Shown: positions 53,353-62,652, counted from the stretch's first letter. The stretch is 64,000 nucleotides of DNA from Amycolatopsis thermophila (GCF_030814215.1 NZ_JAUSUT010000001.1:4588001-4652000); one strand, 5' to 3'. The notes: generated by a model from the sequence alone, not told the origin. Translations and numbers: made by a program.

Positions 53353-54579
53353 ATGTCCGGTTCCCCCGCCCTCGCCGCCGGCGCGGTCGTCCCGAGATCA
53401 CGGCGCCTACCGCACCCGGTCGCGTTCGCGGCGGTCGCGGTGATCTTCGTGCTGTTCATGGCCGCCTCCAGCGTGCCGTCCCCGCTCTACGTCGTCTACC
53501 AGCAGGAATGGGGCTTCTCGTCGATGACGCTCACCGTGGTCTTCGCGGTGTACGTCCTGGGGTTGATCGCGTCGCTGCTGGTCGTCGGCGCTCTGTCCGA
53601 CCACGTCGGACGACGGCCGGTGCTGGCCGCGGCCATCGTCGGTGAGGCCGTGTCGCTCGTGCTGTTCCTCCTGGCCGGGGACGTCTCCGCGCTGTTCGCG
53701 GCCCGTGTGGTGCAGGGCATCGCGACGGGTGCGGCGATGTCGGTGCTGGGCGCGACCCTGGTCGACCTCAACCCGCCGCACGCTCCCGGTCGCGCGGGCG
53801 TGATCAGCAGTGTCGCGCCCACGAGCGGTCTCGCGCTCGGCGCCCTGGGTTGCGGGGCGCTCGTCCAGTTCGCGCCCGCGCCCACGCACCTGGTCTACGT
53901 GCTGCTCCTCGCCGGAATGGTCGTCGCGCTGCTGCTGACCGCCGGCCTGCCCGAGACCTCGGCCCGCCGTCCCGGCGCGCTCGCCTCGCTCACCCCGCGG
54001 CTCGGCGTCCCGGCCCGGCTGCGCCCCGACCTGTTCGCCCTGGTTCCGATCCTGATCTCCAGCTGGGCGCTGGGCGGCCTCTACCTGTCGCTCGGGCCGT
54101 CGGTGGCGGCCGGGCTGTTCGGGCTCACCAACCACCTCGTCGGCGGACTCGTCGTGACCCTGCTGTGCGGCACCGGCGCCCTGACCTCGCTGGCGCTGCG
54201 GTCCGCACCGGTCGGGGGTGTCCTGCAGGCCGGTGCCGCGTTGCTGGCGGTGGGGATGGGGATCACGCTCGCCGGGGTGCTGTCGGGCGTCGTCGCCGCC
54301 GCGCTGGCCGGCACCGTCGTGGCCGGTATCGGGTTCGGCGCGTCCGCGCTGGCCAGTTTCGGAACCCTGGCGCGGCTCGCGGCGCCGGCCGAACGCGGGG
54401 AGCTGTTCGCCGTCGTCTACGTCGTCGCCTACCTCGCGTTCAGCGTGCCCGCCGTCATCGCCGGTTTCGCCGCGACCTCCGCGGGCCTGCGGCCCACCGC
54501 GATCGTCTACGGGTTCGCCGTCGCCGGCCTGGCCGTGCTCGCGGTGATCGCCCAGTCGGTGCGCGCCGCCCGCCGGTGA
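53353..54579 (+). CDS. MFS family efflux transporter
   Basis: 408 aa, 12 probable helices. N-terminal helix AAVAVIFVLFMAASSVPSPLYVVYQ; loop 2-3 signature GALSDHVGRRPVLAAAIVGE; helix 4 with ARVVQGIATGAAMSVLGA as in drug exporters. ATG 53353 after GAGGAG; TTG 53347 is less likely. Controlled by the divergent TetR regulator, so an inducible drug or metabolite exporter is probable. Confidence 0.9.
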   Translation: MSGSPALAAGAVVPRSRRLPHPVAFAAVAVIFVLFMAASSVPSPLYVVYQQEWGFSSMTLTVVFAVYVLGLIASLLVVGALSDHVGRRPVLAAAIVGEAVSLVLFLLAGDVSALFAARVVQGIATGAAMSVLGATLVDLNPPHAPGRAGVISSVAPTSGLALGALGCGALVQFAPAPTHLVYVLLLAGMVVALLLTAGLPETSARRPGALASLTPRLGVPARLRPDLFALVPILISSWALGGLYLSLGPSVAAGLFGLTNHLVGGLVVTLLCGTGALTSLALRSAPVGGVLQAGAALLAVGMGITLAGVLSGVVAAALAGTVVAGIGFGASALASFGTLARLAAPAERGELFAVVYVVAYLAFSVPAVIAGFAATSAGLRPTAIVYGFAVAGLAVLAVIAQSVRAARR

Positions 54580-54614
54580 TTGCGGAATCGGGCGGACCGG
54601 GTTATCTTCTCTGT

Positions 54615-54635
54615 CTATACCCCTAGGGGGTATAG
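54615..54635. promoter_or_regulatory. CsoR-like copper operator before the DUF4396 gene
   Basis: CTATACCCC-TAG-GGGGTATAG, perfect 9-bp arms. This is the form of CsoR/RicR-type copper-responsive operators (TACCCC...GGGGTA). It lies 18 bp before ATG 54654 with GAGGGAG between. No csoR gene is in the window. Confidence 0.7.
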
Positions 54636-54653
54636 AAACGGAGGGAGTGCCTG

Positions 54654-55124
54654 ATGGACCACTCGACTCACCAGCTCACGGCGCGCACCGCCACCTGGGC
54701 GACCGCGGCGCAGGCGACGCTGCACTGCCTCACCGGCTGCGCCATCGGCGAGGTGCTCGGCATGGTCATCGGCACCGCGCTGGAGTTCGGCAACCTCGCG
54801 ACAGTGGTGCTCGCCATCGCCCTGGCGTTCGTGTTCGGCTACTCGCTCACCATGCGCGGCGTCCTGCGCGCCGGCCTGCCCTTCCGCGACGCGCTGAAGG
54901 TGGCGCTGGCCGCCGACACCGTCTCGATCGTGGTGATGGAGATCGTCGACAACCTGGTCGTTCTCGCGGTTCCGGGCGCGATGGACGCGGGCCTGGACAG
55001 CTGGCTGTTCTGGGCCTCGCTGGCCGGCTCGCTGGCGGTGGCGTTCGTGCTGACGACACCGGTCAACAAGTGGATGATCGGGCGCGGCCGGGGCCACGCG
55101 GTCGTCCACCAGTACCACCACTGA
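54654..55124 (+). CDS. DUF4396 membrane protein, possible metal-related
   Basis: 156 aa. Pattern TAQATLHCLTGCAIGEVLGMVIGTAL matches DUF4396 (HCxxGC at about residue 27). Helices: about 28-60, 60-75, 85-110, 120-142. Termini are His-rich: MDHSTHQL at the start and HAVVHQYHH at the end. With the HCLTGC motif and the CsoR-like operator, a role in copper or another soft metal is suggested; no transport mechanism is known to me for the family. Confidence 0.85.
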   Translation: MDHSTHQLTARTATWATAAQATLHCLTGCAIGEVLGMVIGTALEFGNLATVVLAIALAFVFGYSLTMRGVLRAGLPFRDALKVALAADTVSIVVMEIVDNLVVLAVPGAMDAGLDSWLFWASLAGSLAVAFVLTTPVNKWMIGRGRGHAVVHQYHH

Positions 55125-55125
55125 C

Positions 55126-55158
55126 CCGGGCGGGCGGCCCTGCCGGCCGCCCGCCCGG
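55126..55158. terminator. Strong hairpin terminator after the DUF4396 gene
   Basis: Perfect 14-bp stem CCGGGCGGGCGGCC (55126-55139) and GGCCGCCCGCCCGG (55145-55158), 5-nt loop, directly after the stop at 55124. Confidence 0.8.
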
Positions 55159-55227
55159 TGCCCTGCCCGGGTCGGCAGCTGCCGAATCTCGTCGTGGCGG
55201 CGACCGCGCGGGACTAGCATTCCGCTC

Positions 55228-56031
55228 GTGGTGGACACCCAGAGCACGTTCCGCACCGGCTCGACCGACCCGGCCGTCGTCGCGCGCCTGGCCGAGATCC
55301 TCGACTCGCAGGCCGCGACCCCCGGTGTTCAGCGGTTGCGCGCGTGGGCGCATGACGCGCTCGCCGTCCGGCCGGGGGAACGGGCCCTGGAGATCGGCTG
55401 CGGGACCGGGTCGGAGGTCCAGGTGCTCGCGGCCGCCGTCGGACCCGGTGGTGAGGCCATCGGGCTCGACCCCAATGAGGGCATGCTCGGTCTGGCGCGC
55501 GAGCGCGCCGCCGGGTCACCCGCCCGCTTCGTGCCCGGCGACGTCTACGCGCTGCCCTTCGCCGACGCGAGCCTCGACGCGGTGCTCTGCGAACGGGTCT
55601 TCCAGCACCTGACCGACCCCGTGTCCGCCGTGGCCGAGATCGCGCGCGTCCTGCGGCCCGGCGGGCGGGTCGTGCTGGTCGACACCGACTGGGCGACCGG
55701 GCTGCTGCACCCCGGTGACCCGGGAACCGTGCGGGCGATGCTGGACGGCATGCTCGGGCGGACCGCCCAACCCGCCGCGGGCCGCAAGCTCGCCGGATGG
55801 CTGTCCGGCGCCGGCCTGACAGTCCGCGACCGCGGTTCGCAGGCGCTGATCTCGGACTGGGAACCGGTGCGCGACACGCTGCTGCCGATGATGGTCGACA
55901 CCGCGGTCGGCGGCGGCGTGGTCACGCGCGAGCGGGGTGACCGGCTCATGGCCGACCTCGCCGACGGCGCCGCCCGCGGCGACTTCCACATGTCCGTGAC
56001 GATGTTCGCGGTGCTGGCTCAGCGGGTCTGA
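55228..56031 (+). CDS. Class I SAM-dependent methyltransferase
   Basis: 267 aa. GERALEIGCGTGSEVQVLAAAVGPGGEAIGLDPNEGML (motif I GCGTG and motif II Asp), ARFVPGDVYALPFADASLDAVLCERVFQHLTDPVSAV, EIARVLRPGGRVVLVDTDW. Ubiquinone/menaquinone-like methyltransferase fold, substrate unknown. Its 3' end overlaps the convergent PLP gene by 13 bp. Confidence 0.9.
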   Translation: MVDTQSTFRTGSTDPAVVARLAEILDSQAATPGVQRLRAWAHDALAVRPGERALEIGCGTGSEVQVLAAAVGPGGEAIGLDPNEGMLGLARERAAGSPARFVPGDVYALPFADASLDAVLCERVFQHLTDPVSAVAEIARVLRPGGRVVLVDTDWATGLLHPGDPGTVRAMLDGMLGRTAQPAAGRKLAGWLSGAGLTVRDRGSQALISDWEPVRDTLLPMMVDTAVGGGVVTRERGDRLMADLADGAARGDFHMSVTMFAVLAQRV

Positions 56032-57392
56032 ACCGCCCGCCACGCGGTGCGGATCGCGGCCACGCTGCGGTCCACGTCGGCCTCGGTCGTCTGCCAGTTC
56101 GACACCGAGATGCGCATCAGTCTGCGGCCCTGCCACGTGGTGCCGCCCATCCAGCACTCGCCGGACCGCTGCACCGCCTCCAGCACGCGCGGGGTGTCGT
56201 CGCCGAAGCCCACGAGAACCTGGTTGAGGACCACGTCGTTGACGATGTCCGCGCCGGCGTCGGACAGCTGCGCGGCGAACCGGCGGGCGAGGGCGCAGTT
56301 CCGTTCGACCAGGTCCGCGACGCCCTGCCGGCCGAGCTGCCGCAGCGCCGCCCAGGTGGTGAACCCACGGGCCCGGCGGGAGGACTCCAGGACGTGGTCG
56401 CCCGGCGAGCGCAGGGTTTCCGGGGAGTCGCCGACGAGGTAGGCGGCGGTGTAGGAGGTCGCGGCCACGTGCGCGGCGGGGTGCGCGCAGAACGCGTAAC
56501 CGCTGTCGTAGGGGACGTTGAGCCACTTGTGGCCGTCCGCGGACCACGAGTCGGCCCCGGCCATGCCGTCGGTCAGGTGCCGCAGCGCCGGGCAGGCCGC
56601 GGCCCACAGCCCGAAGGCGCCGTCGACGTGCACCCAGGCGTCGTGCTGCCGGGCGGCGGCGATCGCCGCGGGGAAGTCGTCGAAGGCGCCGGTGTTCACC
56701 TCGCCGGCCTGCAGGCACACGATGGCCGGTCCGTCCGCAGTGGACAGTGCGGCGCGCAGTGCGGGCACGTCGATGGCGCCGTCGGGGGAGGTCGGCACCT
56801 CGGCGAGCGACTGCGTGCCGAGGCCGAGCAGGCGCAGTGCGCGGTCGATCGTCGCGTGGCGGCCGCTGCCGGCGAACACCCGGACCGGCGGTGCGCCGTG
56901 CAGGCCCCGGGTCTCGACGTCCCAGCCGGCCCGCTCGAGCACGGCGTGGCGGGCGGCGGCCAGGCAGACGGTGTTGCCGCCCTGGCCACCGGTGACGAAC
57001 CCGAAGGACGCGGTCGGCGGCAGCCCGAACAGGTCCTTGAGCCACGTGCCGGCGACCTCCTCGGCCAGGGCCGCGGCGGGGGAGGTGAGCGGGTTGAAAC
57101 CGTTCTGGTCCCAGCCGGTGGTGAGGATGTCCGCGGCCGCGGCGGCCTCCAGCGCGCCGCCGGTGACGAAGCCGAAGTAGCGCGGTCCGGCGCTGGCGAC
57201 GAGCGCGGGTTCGACCGCGGTGCGGAGCTGCTCCAGGACGGTGGCGGGCGCGGTGGAGCCGTCCGGGAGGTCACCGAGCGCGGTGCGGACCGCGGCGGGG
57301 TCGAGGTCGTGGGGGAACACCGGGCGGCCGGCCAGGTCCGCACGGAAGTCCCGGGCCAGCTCCGCGGCGCGGGGCAGGAGGTCATCGGTCAC
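56019..57392 (-). CDS. PLP-dependent group II decarboxylase (aromatic amino acid / diaminobutyrate type)
   Basis: 457 aa. PRYFGFVTGGALEAAAAADILTTGWDQNGFN, FGFVTGGQGGNTVCLAAARHAVL, AIVCLQAGEVNTGAFDDF, HVDGAFGLWAAACP (PLP Asp in DGAFG), and the PLP lysine in ADSWSADGHKWLNVPYDSG (about residue 283). Close to aspartate/tryptophan decarboxylase superfamily; substrate unresolved. Neighbours give no hint. Confidence 0.88.
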   Translation of the reverse strand: MTDDLLPRAAELARDFRADLAGRPVFPHDLDPAAVRTALGDLPDGSTAPATVLEQLRTAVEPALVASAGPRYFGFVTGGALEAAAAADILTTGWDQNGFNPLTSPAAALAEEVAGTWLKDLFGLPPTASFGFVTGGQGGNTVCLAAARHAVLERAGWDVETRGLHGAPPVRVFAGSGRHATIDRALRLLGLGTQSLAEVPTSPDGAIDVPALRAALSTADGPAIVCLQAGEVNTGAFDDFPAAIAAARQHDAWVHVDGAFGLWAAACPALRHLTDGMAGADSWSADGHKWLNVPYDSGYAFCAHPAAHVAATSYTAAYLVGDSPETLRSPGDHVLESSRRARGFTTWAALRQLGRQGVADLVERNCALARRFAAQLSDAGADIVNDVVLNQVLVGFGDDTPRVLEAVQRSGECWMGGTTWQGRRLMRISVSNWQTTEADVDRSVAAIRTAWRAVQTR

Positions 57393-57498
57393 GGCGGGAT
57401 TCTAGTCATTTGCCTTCCGAAAATATGAATCGTGAAGTACCTGCGGAGTTGGGTGGCCGCGTGGGCTGGTCGCCGTGGCCGGGAGCCGCGCGGAGGTG

Positions 57499-58296
57499 TT
57501 ACTGCGCGGTGGCGCGGTGCAGGCTCAGCACGCCGTCCCGCGGGCCGGTCGGCGTCCAGCCCCCGGACTCCGCCGTCCAGGTCACGCCGTCGAACGTGAC
57601 GCCGTCCACGGCGAAGCGCGTCGCGTTCGCGACCAGCCAGCTCGCGTACGCCCAGCCCTCGGCCGCGGGGTGCGGGCCGCTCAGCACCGCCGTCCCCAGC
57701 TCGGCGTCGGCGACCGGCACGATGTCCGCCTCCGGTGCGCCGAGCGTCAGGTTCGAGCAGGTCAGGGCCTGCGGCGTGCCACCCGTCAGCGCCCCGGCGG
57801 CGGTCCGCGCCAGCGGCTCCCACTGGGCGTAGGCCTCGGGCAGCGCCGACCGCTGCACCAGCTGCGCCGCCTGCGTGACCGGCATCGTCGCCCACCCCGG
57901 CTGGTCCCGCAGTCGCTCGAAGAACGCCGCCGCGGCGTACAGCGGGTCCGTCACCTCGTCGTACGTGCCCCATCCCTGGCTCGGTCGCTGCTGGAACAGG
58001 CCCGCCGAATCACGGTCCCCGCCCGGCAGGTTCCGCAGCCCCGACTCCTGCATCGCCGTGGCCAGTGCGACGGTCACCGCGTGGTCGGGCATGCCCAGCC
58101 GCCGCCCCACGGCGGCGATCGTGGCGGCGTTGCGGGCCTGCTCGACGGTGAGGCGGAAGCTCTCGCCGCCGGCGGTGGACACCGTGCACCCCGGCTTCGG
58201 CGCCGGACGCCCGGCCAGCACGATCCACCCGACCACCGCGACGACCACGACGACGGCGAGGACGAGGACCAGCAGCGGCCCACGGCTGCTCCGCAT
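57499..58296 (-). CDS. Membrane-anchored lytic-transglycosylase-like protein
   Basis: 265 aa. N-terminal helix PLLVLVLAVVVVVAVVGWIVLAG anchors it. GMPDHAVTVALATAMQESGLRN, GDRDSAGLFQQRPSQGWGTYDEVTDPLYAAAAFFERL is the soluble lytic-transglycosylase-like pattern (catalytic Glu in QESGL; AGLFQQRP). C-terminal part (WAYASWLVANATRFAVDGVTFDG) is a separate domain of unknown role. Likely extracytoplasmic, acting on peptidoglycan. The gap 57393-57498 shows nothing. Confidence 0.85.
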   Translation of the reverse strand: MRSSRGPLLVLVLAVVVVVAVVGWIVLAGRPAPKPGCTVSTAGGESFRLTVEQARNAATIAAVGRRLGMPDHAVTVALATAMQESGLRNLPGGDRDSAGLFQQRPSQGWGTYDEVTDPLYAAAAFFERLRDQPGWATMPVTQAAQLVQRSALPEAYAQWEPLARTAAGALTGGTPQALTCSNLTLGAPEADIVPVADAELGTAVLSGPHPAAEGWAYASWLVANATRFAVDGVTFDGVTWTAESGGWTPTGPRDGVLSLHRATAQ

Positions 58297-58479
58297 GCTG
58301 CCCTCCCTCCCCGCGACGTGGGCGTGCCCCTCCCCCCATCCAGACGCGCGAGACCGTCCCCGGTTCGTCGTACCCGCCGACCGCCCCCGGAAACGGTGTC
58401 CCCGTTACCCGGAAGAGGTGCGAAACCGGGTGCGATACCGTTCCATGCCGAACCGCCACACCGCACGAAGGATTTGATC

Positions 58480-59217
58480 ATGGGAGAGAGCTCCCCGAAG
58501 GTCACGGTCGTCGTCCCGACCTACAACGAGCGGGACAACCTGCCCCGCCTCGTCGGCCAGCTCACCGACCTCGGCCTGCCCGATCTGCACGTGCTCGTGG
58601 TGGACGACAACTCGCCGGACGGCACCGGCGACGTGGCGGACAAGCTCGCCACCGAGAACCCCGACCGCATCGCGGTGCTGCACCGGACCGAAAAGGACGG
58701 ACTCGGCCGCGCCTACGTCGCCGGCATCACCCGTGCGCTCGACGAGGGTGCCGACATCGTCATCCAGATGGACGCCGACCTGTCCCACCCGGTCGAGGCG
58801 GTTGCCCGGATGATCGACAAGCTGTCCACTTCGGACGCCGCCGTGGTGCTCGGATCCCGTTACGTGGCGGGCGGTTCGCTGGCCGGGGAGTGGGGCTGGC
58901 ACCGCAAGGCGCTGTCGGCGTGGGCCAACTTCTACGTCAACGCGATCCTGCGGCTGCACGTCAAGGACGCGACGGCCGGGTTCAAGGCGTGGCGCGCCGA
59001 GACGTTGCGGCGCATCGACATCTCCACCATCCGCAGCAACGGCTACGCCTTCCAGGTCGAGATGAACTACCGCACCGTGAAGCAGGGGCTGCGGATCGAC
59101 GAGATCCCCATCCGCTTCGAGGAGCGCGCGGAAGGCGTGTCGAAGATGAGCCTGGCCGTGCAGCTGGAGTCGGCGCTGATGCCGTGGAAGCTGCTGTTCG
59201 GCCGCAAGCTCGGCTGA
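58480..59217 (+). CDS. Polyprenol monophosphomannose synthase
   Basis: 245 aa GT2 glycosyltransferase, Ppm1-like: transfers mannose from GDP-mannose to polyprenyl phosphate for lipomannan or protein O-mannosylation. VTVVVPTYNERDNLPRLVGQL, VLVVDDNSPDGTGDVAD, LGRAYVAGITRALDEG, VIQMDADLSHPVEAVARM (DAD and DLSHP), SRYVAGGSLAGEWGWHRKALSAWANFY, DATAGFKAWR, YAFQVEMNYRTVKQGLRIDEIPIRFEER. ATG 58480 after GAAGGA. No N-acyltransferase domain. Confidence 0.93.
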   Translation: MGESSPKVTVVVPTYNERDNLPRLVGQLTDLGLPDLHVLVVDDNSPDGTGDVADKLATENPDRIAVLHRTEKDGLGRAYVAGITRALDEGADIVIQMDADLSHPVEAVARMIDKLSTSDAAVVLGSRYVAGGSLAGEWGWHRKALSAWANFYVNAILRLHVKDATAGFKAWRAETLRRIDISTIRSNGYAFQVEMNYRTVKQGLRIDEIPIRFEERAEGVSKMSLAVQLESALMPWKLLFGRKLG

Positions 59218-59295
59218 GTACGCGTCCCGGCGTAGACGCCGGTCACGCTCCTCGGCGGACGCGGTGACGGCCTCGCGCCCCCGACAGTGGGGGGC

Positions 59296-59880
59296 ATGAA
59301 GCGACTGACCGCGGGCGGACGGAAAGCCTGGCTGGCGACCCACATCGTGGCGTCCGGAGCCTGGATCGGCATCGACGTGGTGCTGGCGGTGCTGGTGTTC
59401 ACCGCGATGCTCACGACCGACCCCGCGCTGGCCGCCGTGTGCTACCAGGCGCTGCGGGTGTTCACCCTCTGGCCGCTGCTGGTGGCCGGGCTGCTGTGCC
59501 TGGGCAGCGGGATCGTGCTCGGGCTGGGCACCAGGTACGGGCTGGTCCGGTACTGGTGGGTGGCCGTCAAGCTGGTGCTCAACATCGTGCTGACCGTGCT
59601 CGGGCTGGTCGCGCTCCGGCCGGGCGCCGAGGAGGCCGCGGCCTACGGGCGGTCGCTGCTCGCCGGCCTGCCCGGCGTGGAACCCAACCTGGTCTTCCCA
59701 CCGATCGTGTCGCCGTCCTGCCTGCTGATCGCGGTGCTGCTCTCGGTGTACAAGCCGGGCGGGCGGGTGCGCGGGACACCGTCCAACGCCGGCGGCGCCT
59801 CCCGCGACGACCGGACCTCGCGCTCCAGGAACTCCGCCGCGTCGGCCGCCGTCCGGAAATCGAGGCCGACGACGACGTAG
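59296..59880 (+). CDS. Four-helix membrane protein, DUF2269-like, with odd C-terminus
   Basis: 194 aa. Helices: [88 protein letters not shown]. The [12 protein letters not shown] opening resembles DUF2269 membrane proteins. After VYKPGG (about residue 157) the sequence turns into low-complexity Arg/Ser-rich ([20 protein letters not shown]); that part is antisense to a gene remnant, so the natural stop was probably lost by rearrangement and the tail is not original. Confidence 0.75.
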   Translation: MKRLTAGGRKAWLATHIVASGAWIGIDVVLAVLVFTAMLTTDPALAAVCYQALRVFTLWPLLVAGLLCLGSGIVLGLGTRYGLVRYWWVAVKLVLNIVLTVLGLVALRPGAEEAAAYGRSLLAGLPGVEPNLVFPPIVSPSCLLIAVLLSVYKPGGRVRGTPSNAGGASRDDRTSRSRNSAASAAVRKSRPTTT

Positions 59881-59894
59881 TGCGGATCGCCTTC
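59762..59894 (-). pseudogene. Fragment of a small conserved protein, antisense to the membrane protein tail
   Basis: Read on minus: [46 protein letters not shown]. Resembles the C-terminal half of small actinobacterial proteins with DPHYVxVDLDF...AxAFL...VWSSxxASPALxGxPRTRILE. Start and N-terminal half are missing. Next to it, at 59938-60020, KSALRERRTLPARARAAELA (plus) resembles the start of 5-formyltetrahydrofolate cyclo-ligase, but too short to assign. Confidence 0.55.
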
Positions 59895-60066
59895 TCCCGC
59901 AACGCCTTCGACGCCTGCGCCGGCAGGCGCCTACCGCGAAGAGCGCGTTGCGCGAGCGGCGCACCCTGCCGGCCCGTGCCCGGGCGGCCGAGCTCGCTCC
60001 GGCCGTTTCCGGCGCCGGTGCGCGGAAACGAGCAAAACTGTCGGGCATCGGTGGTAAGAAGGCGAA

Positions 60067-62103
60067 GTGACCGACGATGCCTTCGCCGACCTCGATGCCT
60101 ACGTCCGCCTGCCGCGGTTGTCGGGGCTGGTGCTCTCCCCGGACGGCCGCCGACTCGTCGTCGGCGTCGCGACGCCCGACCTGAAGAAGAACCGCTACAC
60201 CACGGCTCTGTGGGAGGTGGACCCGGCGGGCGAGCGGCCCGCCCGGCGCCTGACCCGCAGCGCCGAGGGCGAGTCGGGCGCCGCCTTCACCCCGGGCGGC
60301 GACCTGCTGTTCGTCTCCGCGCGGCCGGACTCCGCCGCCGACGGTGAGGACGCCCCGAAGAGCGCCCTGTGGCTGCAGCCCGCGGGCGGGGGCGACGCGC
60401 GGGTCGTCGCGGCGCCCGCCGGCGGGATCGGCGGCGTGCTGGTCGCCGCGGAGGCCGGCACCGTGCTCGCCGGCGCGCCGGCGATGCCCTCGGCCACGAG
60501 CCTCGACCACGACGCCGAGGTCCGCAAGGCCCGCAGGGACGCCGGGGTGTCGGCGATCCTGCACGAGAGCTACCCCATCCGCTTCTGGGACCACGACCTG
60601 GGGCCCGACCGCACCCGGCTGGTCGTCGCCGACGGGGTGCCCGCCGGGGAGGACCGGCTCGATCTGCGGGATCTCACCGGCCACGTCGGGGGCGCCCTCG
60701 ACGACGAGGCCTCCTGGGACGTCGCGCCGGACGGCCGCACCGTGGTCACCACCTGGGTGGTGCCCGAGGAGGGCGGCTCGCGGCGCACCACGGTCGTCGC
60801 GATCGACGTGGCCACCGGTGAGCGCCGGGTCCTCGCCGACGACGCCGGCCACGAGTACGAGTCGCCCCGGATCTCCCCGGACGGAACCCGGGTCGCGATC
60901 GCGGTCTACCGGCGCTCCACCCCGCACGACCCGGGCGACTACTGGATGTCCGTCGTCCCGCTCGCCGGGGGCGAGCCGGTGCCCCTCACGCGCGACTGGG
61001 ACCGCTGGCCGCACGCGGCGCGGTGGCTGCCGGACGGCTCCGCGTTCGTGGTCGCGGCCGACGACCAGGGCCGGTCTCCGCTGTGGCGCGTCGACGCCAC
61101 CACCGGCGAGGTCACCCGCCTGACCCCGGACGACGGCGCCTACACCGATCCGCGGGTCTCGCCGGACGGGCAGTGGGTCTACGCGCTGCGCTCCGCGGTC
61201 GACCACCCGCCGGCGCCGGTGCGCGTCGCGCTCGACGGCTCGGGCGTGCACCCGCTGCCCGGGCCGGCCGAGGCGCTGGGCCTGGACGCGGAGATCCCCG
61301 GCCGACTGGAGGAGGTGACCGCGACCGCCGAGGACGGCACGCCGCTGCGCGCGTGGCTCGCGCTCCCGCGCGACGCCGGGCCGCAGTCACCGGCGCCGCT
61401 GCTGCTGTGGATCCACGGCGGCCCGCTCGGCTCGTGGAACGCCTGGCAGTGGCGGTGGAACCCGTGGCTCGCCGTCGCGCAGGGGTACGCGGTGGTGCTG
61501 CCCGACCCGGGCATCTCGACCGGCTACGGCCGCGACTTCATCGCCCGCGGCTGGGGCGCGTGGGGCGCCGAACCGTTCACCGACCTGATGGCGATCACCG
61601 ACGCGGCGGAGCGGCACCCGGGCGTGGACGAGACGCGCACGGCGGCGATGGGCGGCTCGTTCGGCGGCTACATGGCCAACTGGGTCGCCGGGCACACCGA
61701 TCGCTTCAAGGCGATCGTCACGCACGCGTCGCTGTGGGCCCTGGACCAGTTCGGGCCGACCACCGACGCGTCGTACTACTGGCGCCGCGAGCTGACTCCC
61801 GAGATGGCCGAGGCCAACTCCCCGCACCGGTTCGCCGACCGGGTCACGAGCCCGATGCTGGTCATCCACGGCGACAAGGACTACCGCGTCCCGATCGGCG
61901 AGGGGCTGCGCCTGTGGTGGGACCTGGTGTCCCGCTCGGCGGCCGAGGACGGCTCGACACCGCACAAGTTCCTCTACTTCCCGGACGAGAACCACTGGAT
62001 CCTCACCCCGCACCACGTGAAGGTCTGGTACTCGACGGTCTTCGCGTTCCTCGCCCACCACGTGCTGGGCAAGGACTGGGAGCGGCCCGGCCTGCTGGGC
62101 TGA
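60067..62103 (+). CDS. S9 family prolyl oligopeptidase-type peptidase
   Basis: 678 aa, GTG 60067. N-terminal seven-bladed propeller (LVLSPDGRRLVVGVATPD, WDVAPDGRTVVTTWVVPEEG, RISPDGTRVAIAVYRR). C-terminal alpha/beta hydrolase: LLLWIHGGPLGSWNAW, MGGSFGGYMANWVAGH (nucleophile Ser in GGSFGGYM), LVIHGDKDYRVPIGEG (catalytic Asp), FPDENHWI (catalytic His). No signal peptide: cytoplasmic. Likely a peptide-hydrolysing enzyme such as an acylaminoacyl-peptidase. A strong terminator follows. Confidence 0.92.
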   Translation: MTDDAFADLDAYVRLPRLSGLVLSPDGRRLVVGVATPDLKKNRYTTALWEVDPAGERPARRLTRSAEGESGAAFTPGGDLLFVSARPDSAADGEDAPKSALWLQPAGGGDARVVAAPAGGIGGVLVAAEAGTVLAGAPAMPSATSLDHDAEVRKARRDAGVSAILHESYPIRFWDHDLGPDRTRLVVADGVPAGEDRLDLRDLTGHVGGALDDEASWDVAPDGRTVVTTWVVPEEGGSRRTTVVAIDVATGERRVLADDAGHEYESPRISPDGTRVAIAVYRRSTPHDPGDYWMSVVPLAGGEPVPLTRDWDRWPHAARWLPDGSAFVVAADDQGRSPLWRVDATTGEVTRLTPDDGAYTDPRVSPDGQWVYALRSAVDHPPAPVRVALDGSGVHPLPGPAEALGLDAEIPGRLEEVTATAEDGTPLRAWLALPRDAGPQSPAPLLLWIHGGPLGSWNAWQWRWNPWLAVAQGYAVVLPDPGISTGYGRDFIARGWGAWGAEPFTDLMAITDAAERHPGVDETRTAAMGGSFGGYMANWVAGHTDRFKAIVTHASLWALDQFGPTTDASYYWRRELTPEMAEANSPHRFADRVTSPMLVIHGDKDYRVPIGEGLRLWWDLVSRSAAEDGSTPHKFLYFPDENHWILTPHHVKVWYSTVFAFLAHHVLGKDWERPGLLG

Positions 62104-62127
62104 CCGGTCAAGGCCGCGGAACCGGAA

Positions 62128-62165
62128 CGTCCTCCCTCGCCCGTCACCGCCGGCGAGGGAGGACG
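62128..62165 (+). terminator. Hairpin terminator after the S9 peptidase
   Basis: Perfect 14-bp stem CGTCCTCCCTCGCC (62128-62141) with GGCGAGGGAGGACG (62152-62165), 10-nt loop. Confidence 0.75.
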
Positions 62166-62192
62166 CCGGTGCGCCGTCTCGCCCACTCGAGG

Positions 62193-62300
62193 ACGCCACG
62201 GCCGCCGAGGCCCGGGGCCGCCTGCAGACCGCCCGGCTCCACACCACGACCCGACGACCCGGGCGTGAGGGACATGCTCAAGCTCGACCCCGCCCGCGAC
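62193..62300 (+). pseudogene. Fragment of a manganese catalase gene
   Basis: ATAAEARGRLQTARLHTTT then, one base out of frame, DDPGVRDMLKLDPARD. This is the Mn-catalase segment usually reading AEAQGRLQAARLYNMTDDPGVRDMLKFNLARD. Only about 36 residues remain, with one frameshift. The rest up to 62640 shows no gene. Confidence 0.6.
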
Positions 62301-62652
62301 GCCGTCCGGCGATCTCACCGGGGCGACGTCGAGACCTCCTAGGGCGGACGGGCCGTGGGACGCGCCCGCAGCGCGAGCCGCCACGCCGGTGCCGCGGGGC
62401 TGCATCTGCGCTGGTAGGGCACGGTCGCGGCGCCTCGACGGTGAGTGGCCCCGCCAGCCAGCGAAATGGCCGAGATTCGATGGCCAGGGGCCCAGAATTG
62501 CAGAGTCGTCTCGAAGTGGGACGCAGCGCGACTGGGCGCCACCGCAGTGCGATGACCTGCGAAACGCGGCCTGAGGTTTCCACCTCAGCGGTCTCCCCGG
62601 ACGGTTGAGCACCTCTGCGCACACACCCGCCCGGCTGACGATGATGTCGTGC

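Noticed and set aside
59938-60020. 5-formyltetrahydrofolate cyclo-ligase start (KSALRERRTLPARARAAELA)
   Set aside because: Only about 25 residues similar; could be chance in Ala/Arg-rich sequence.
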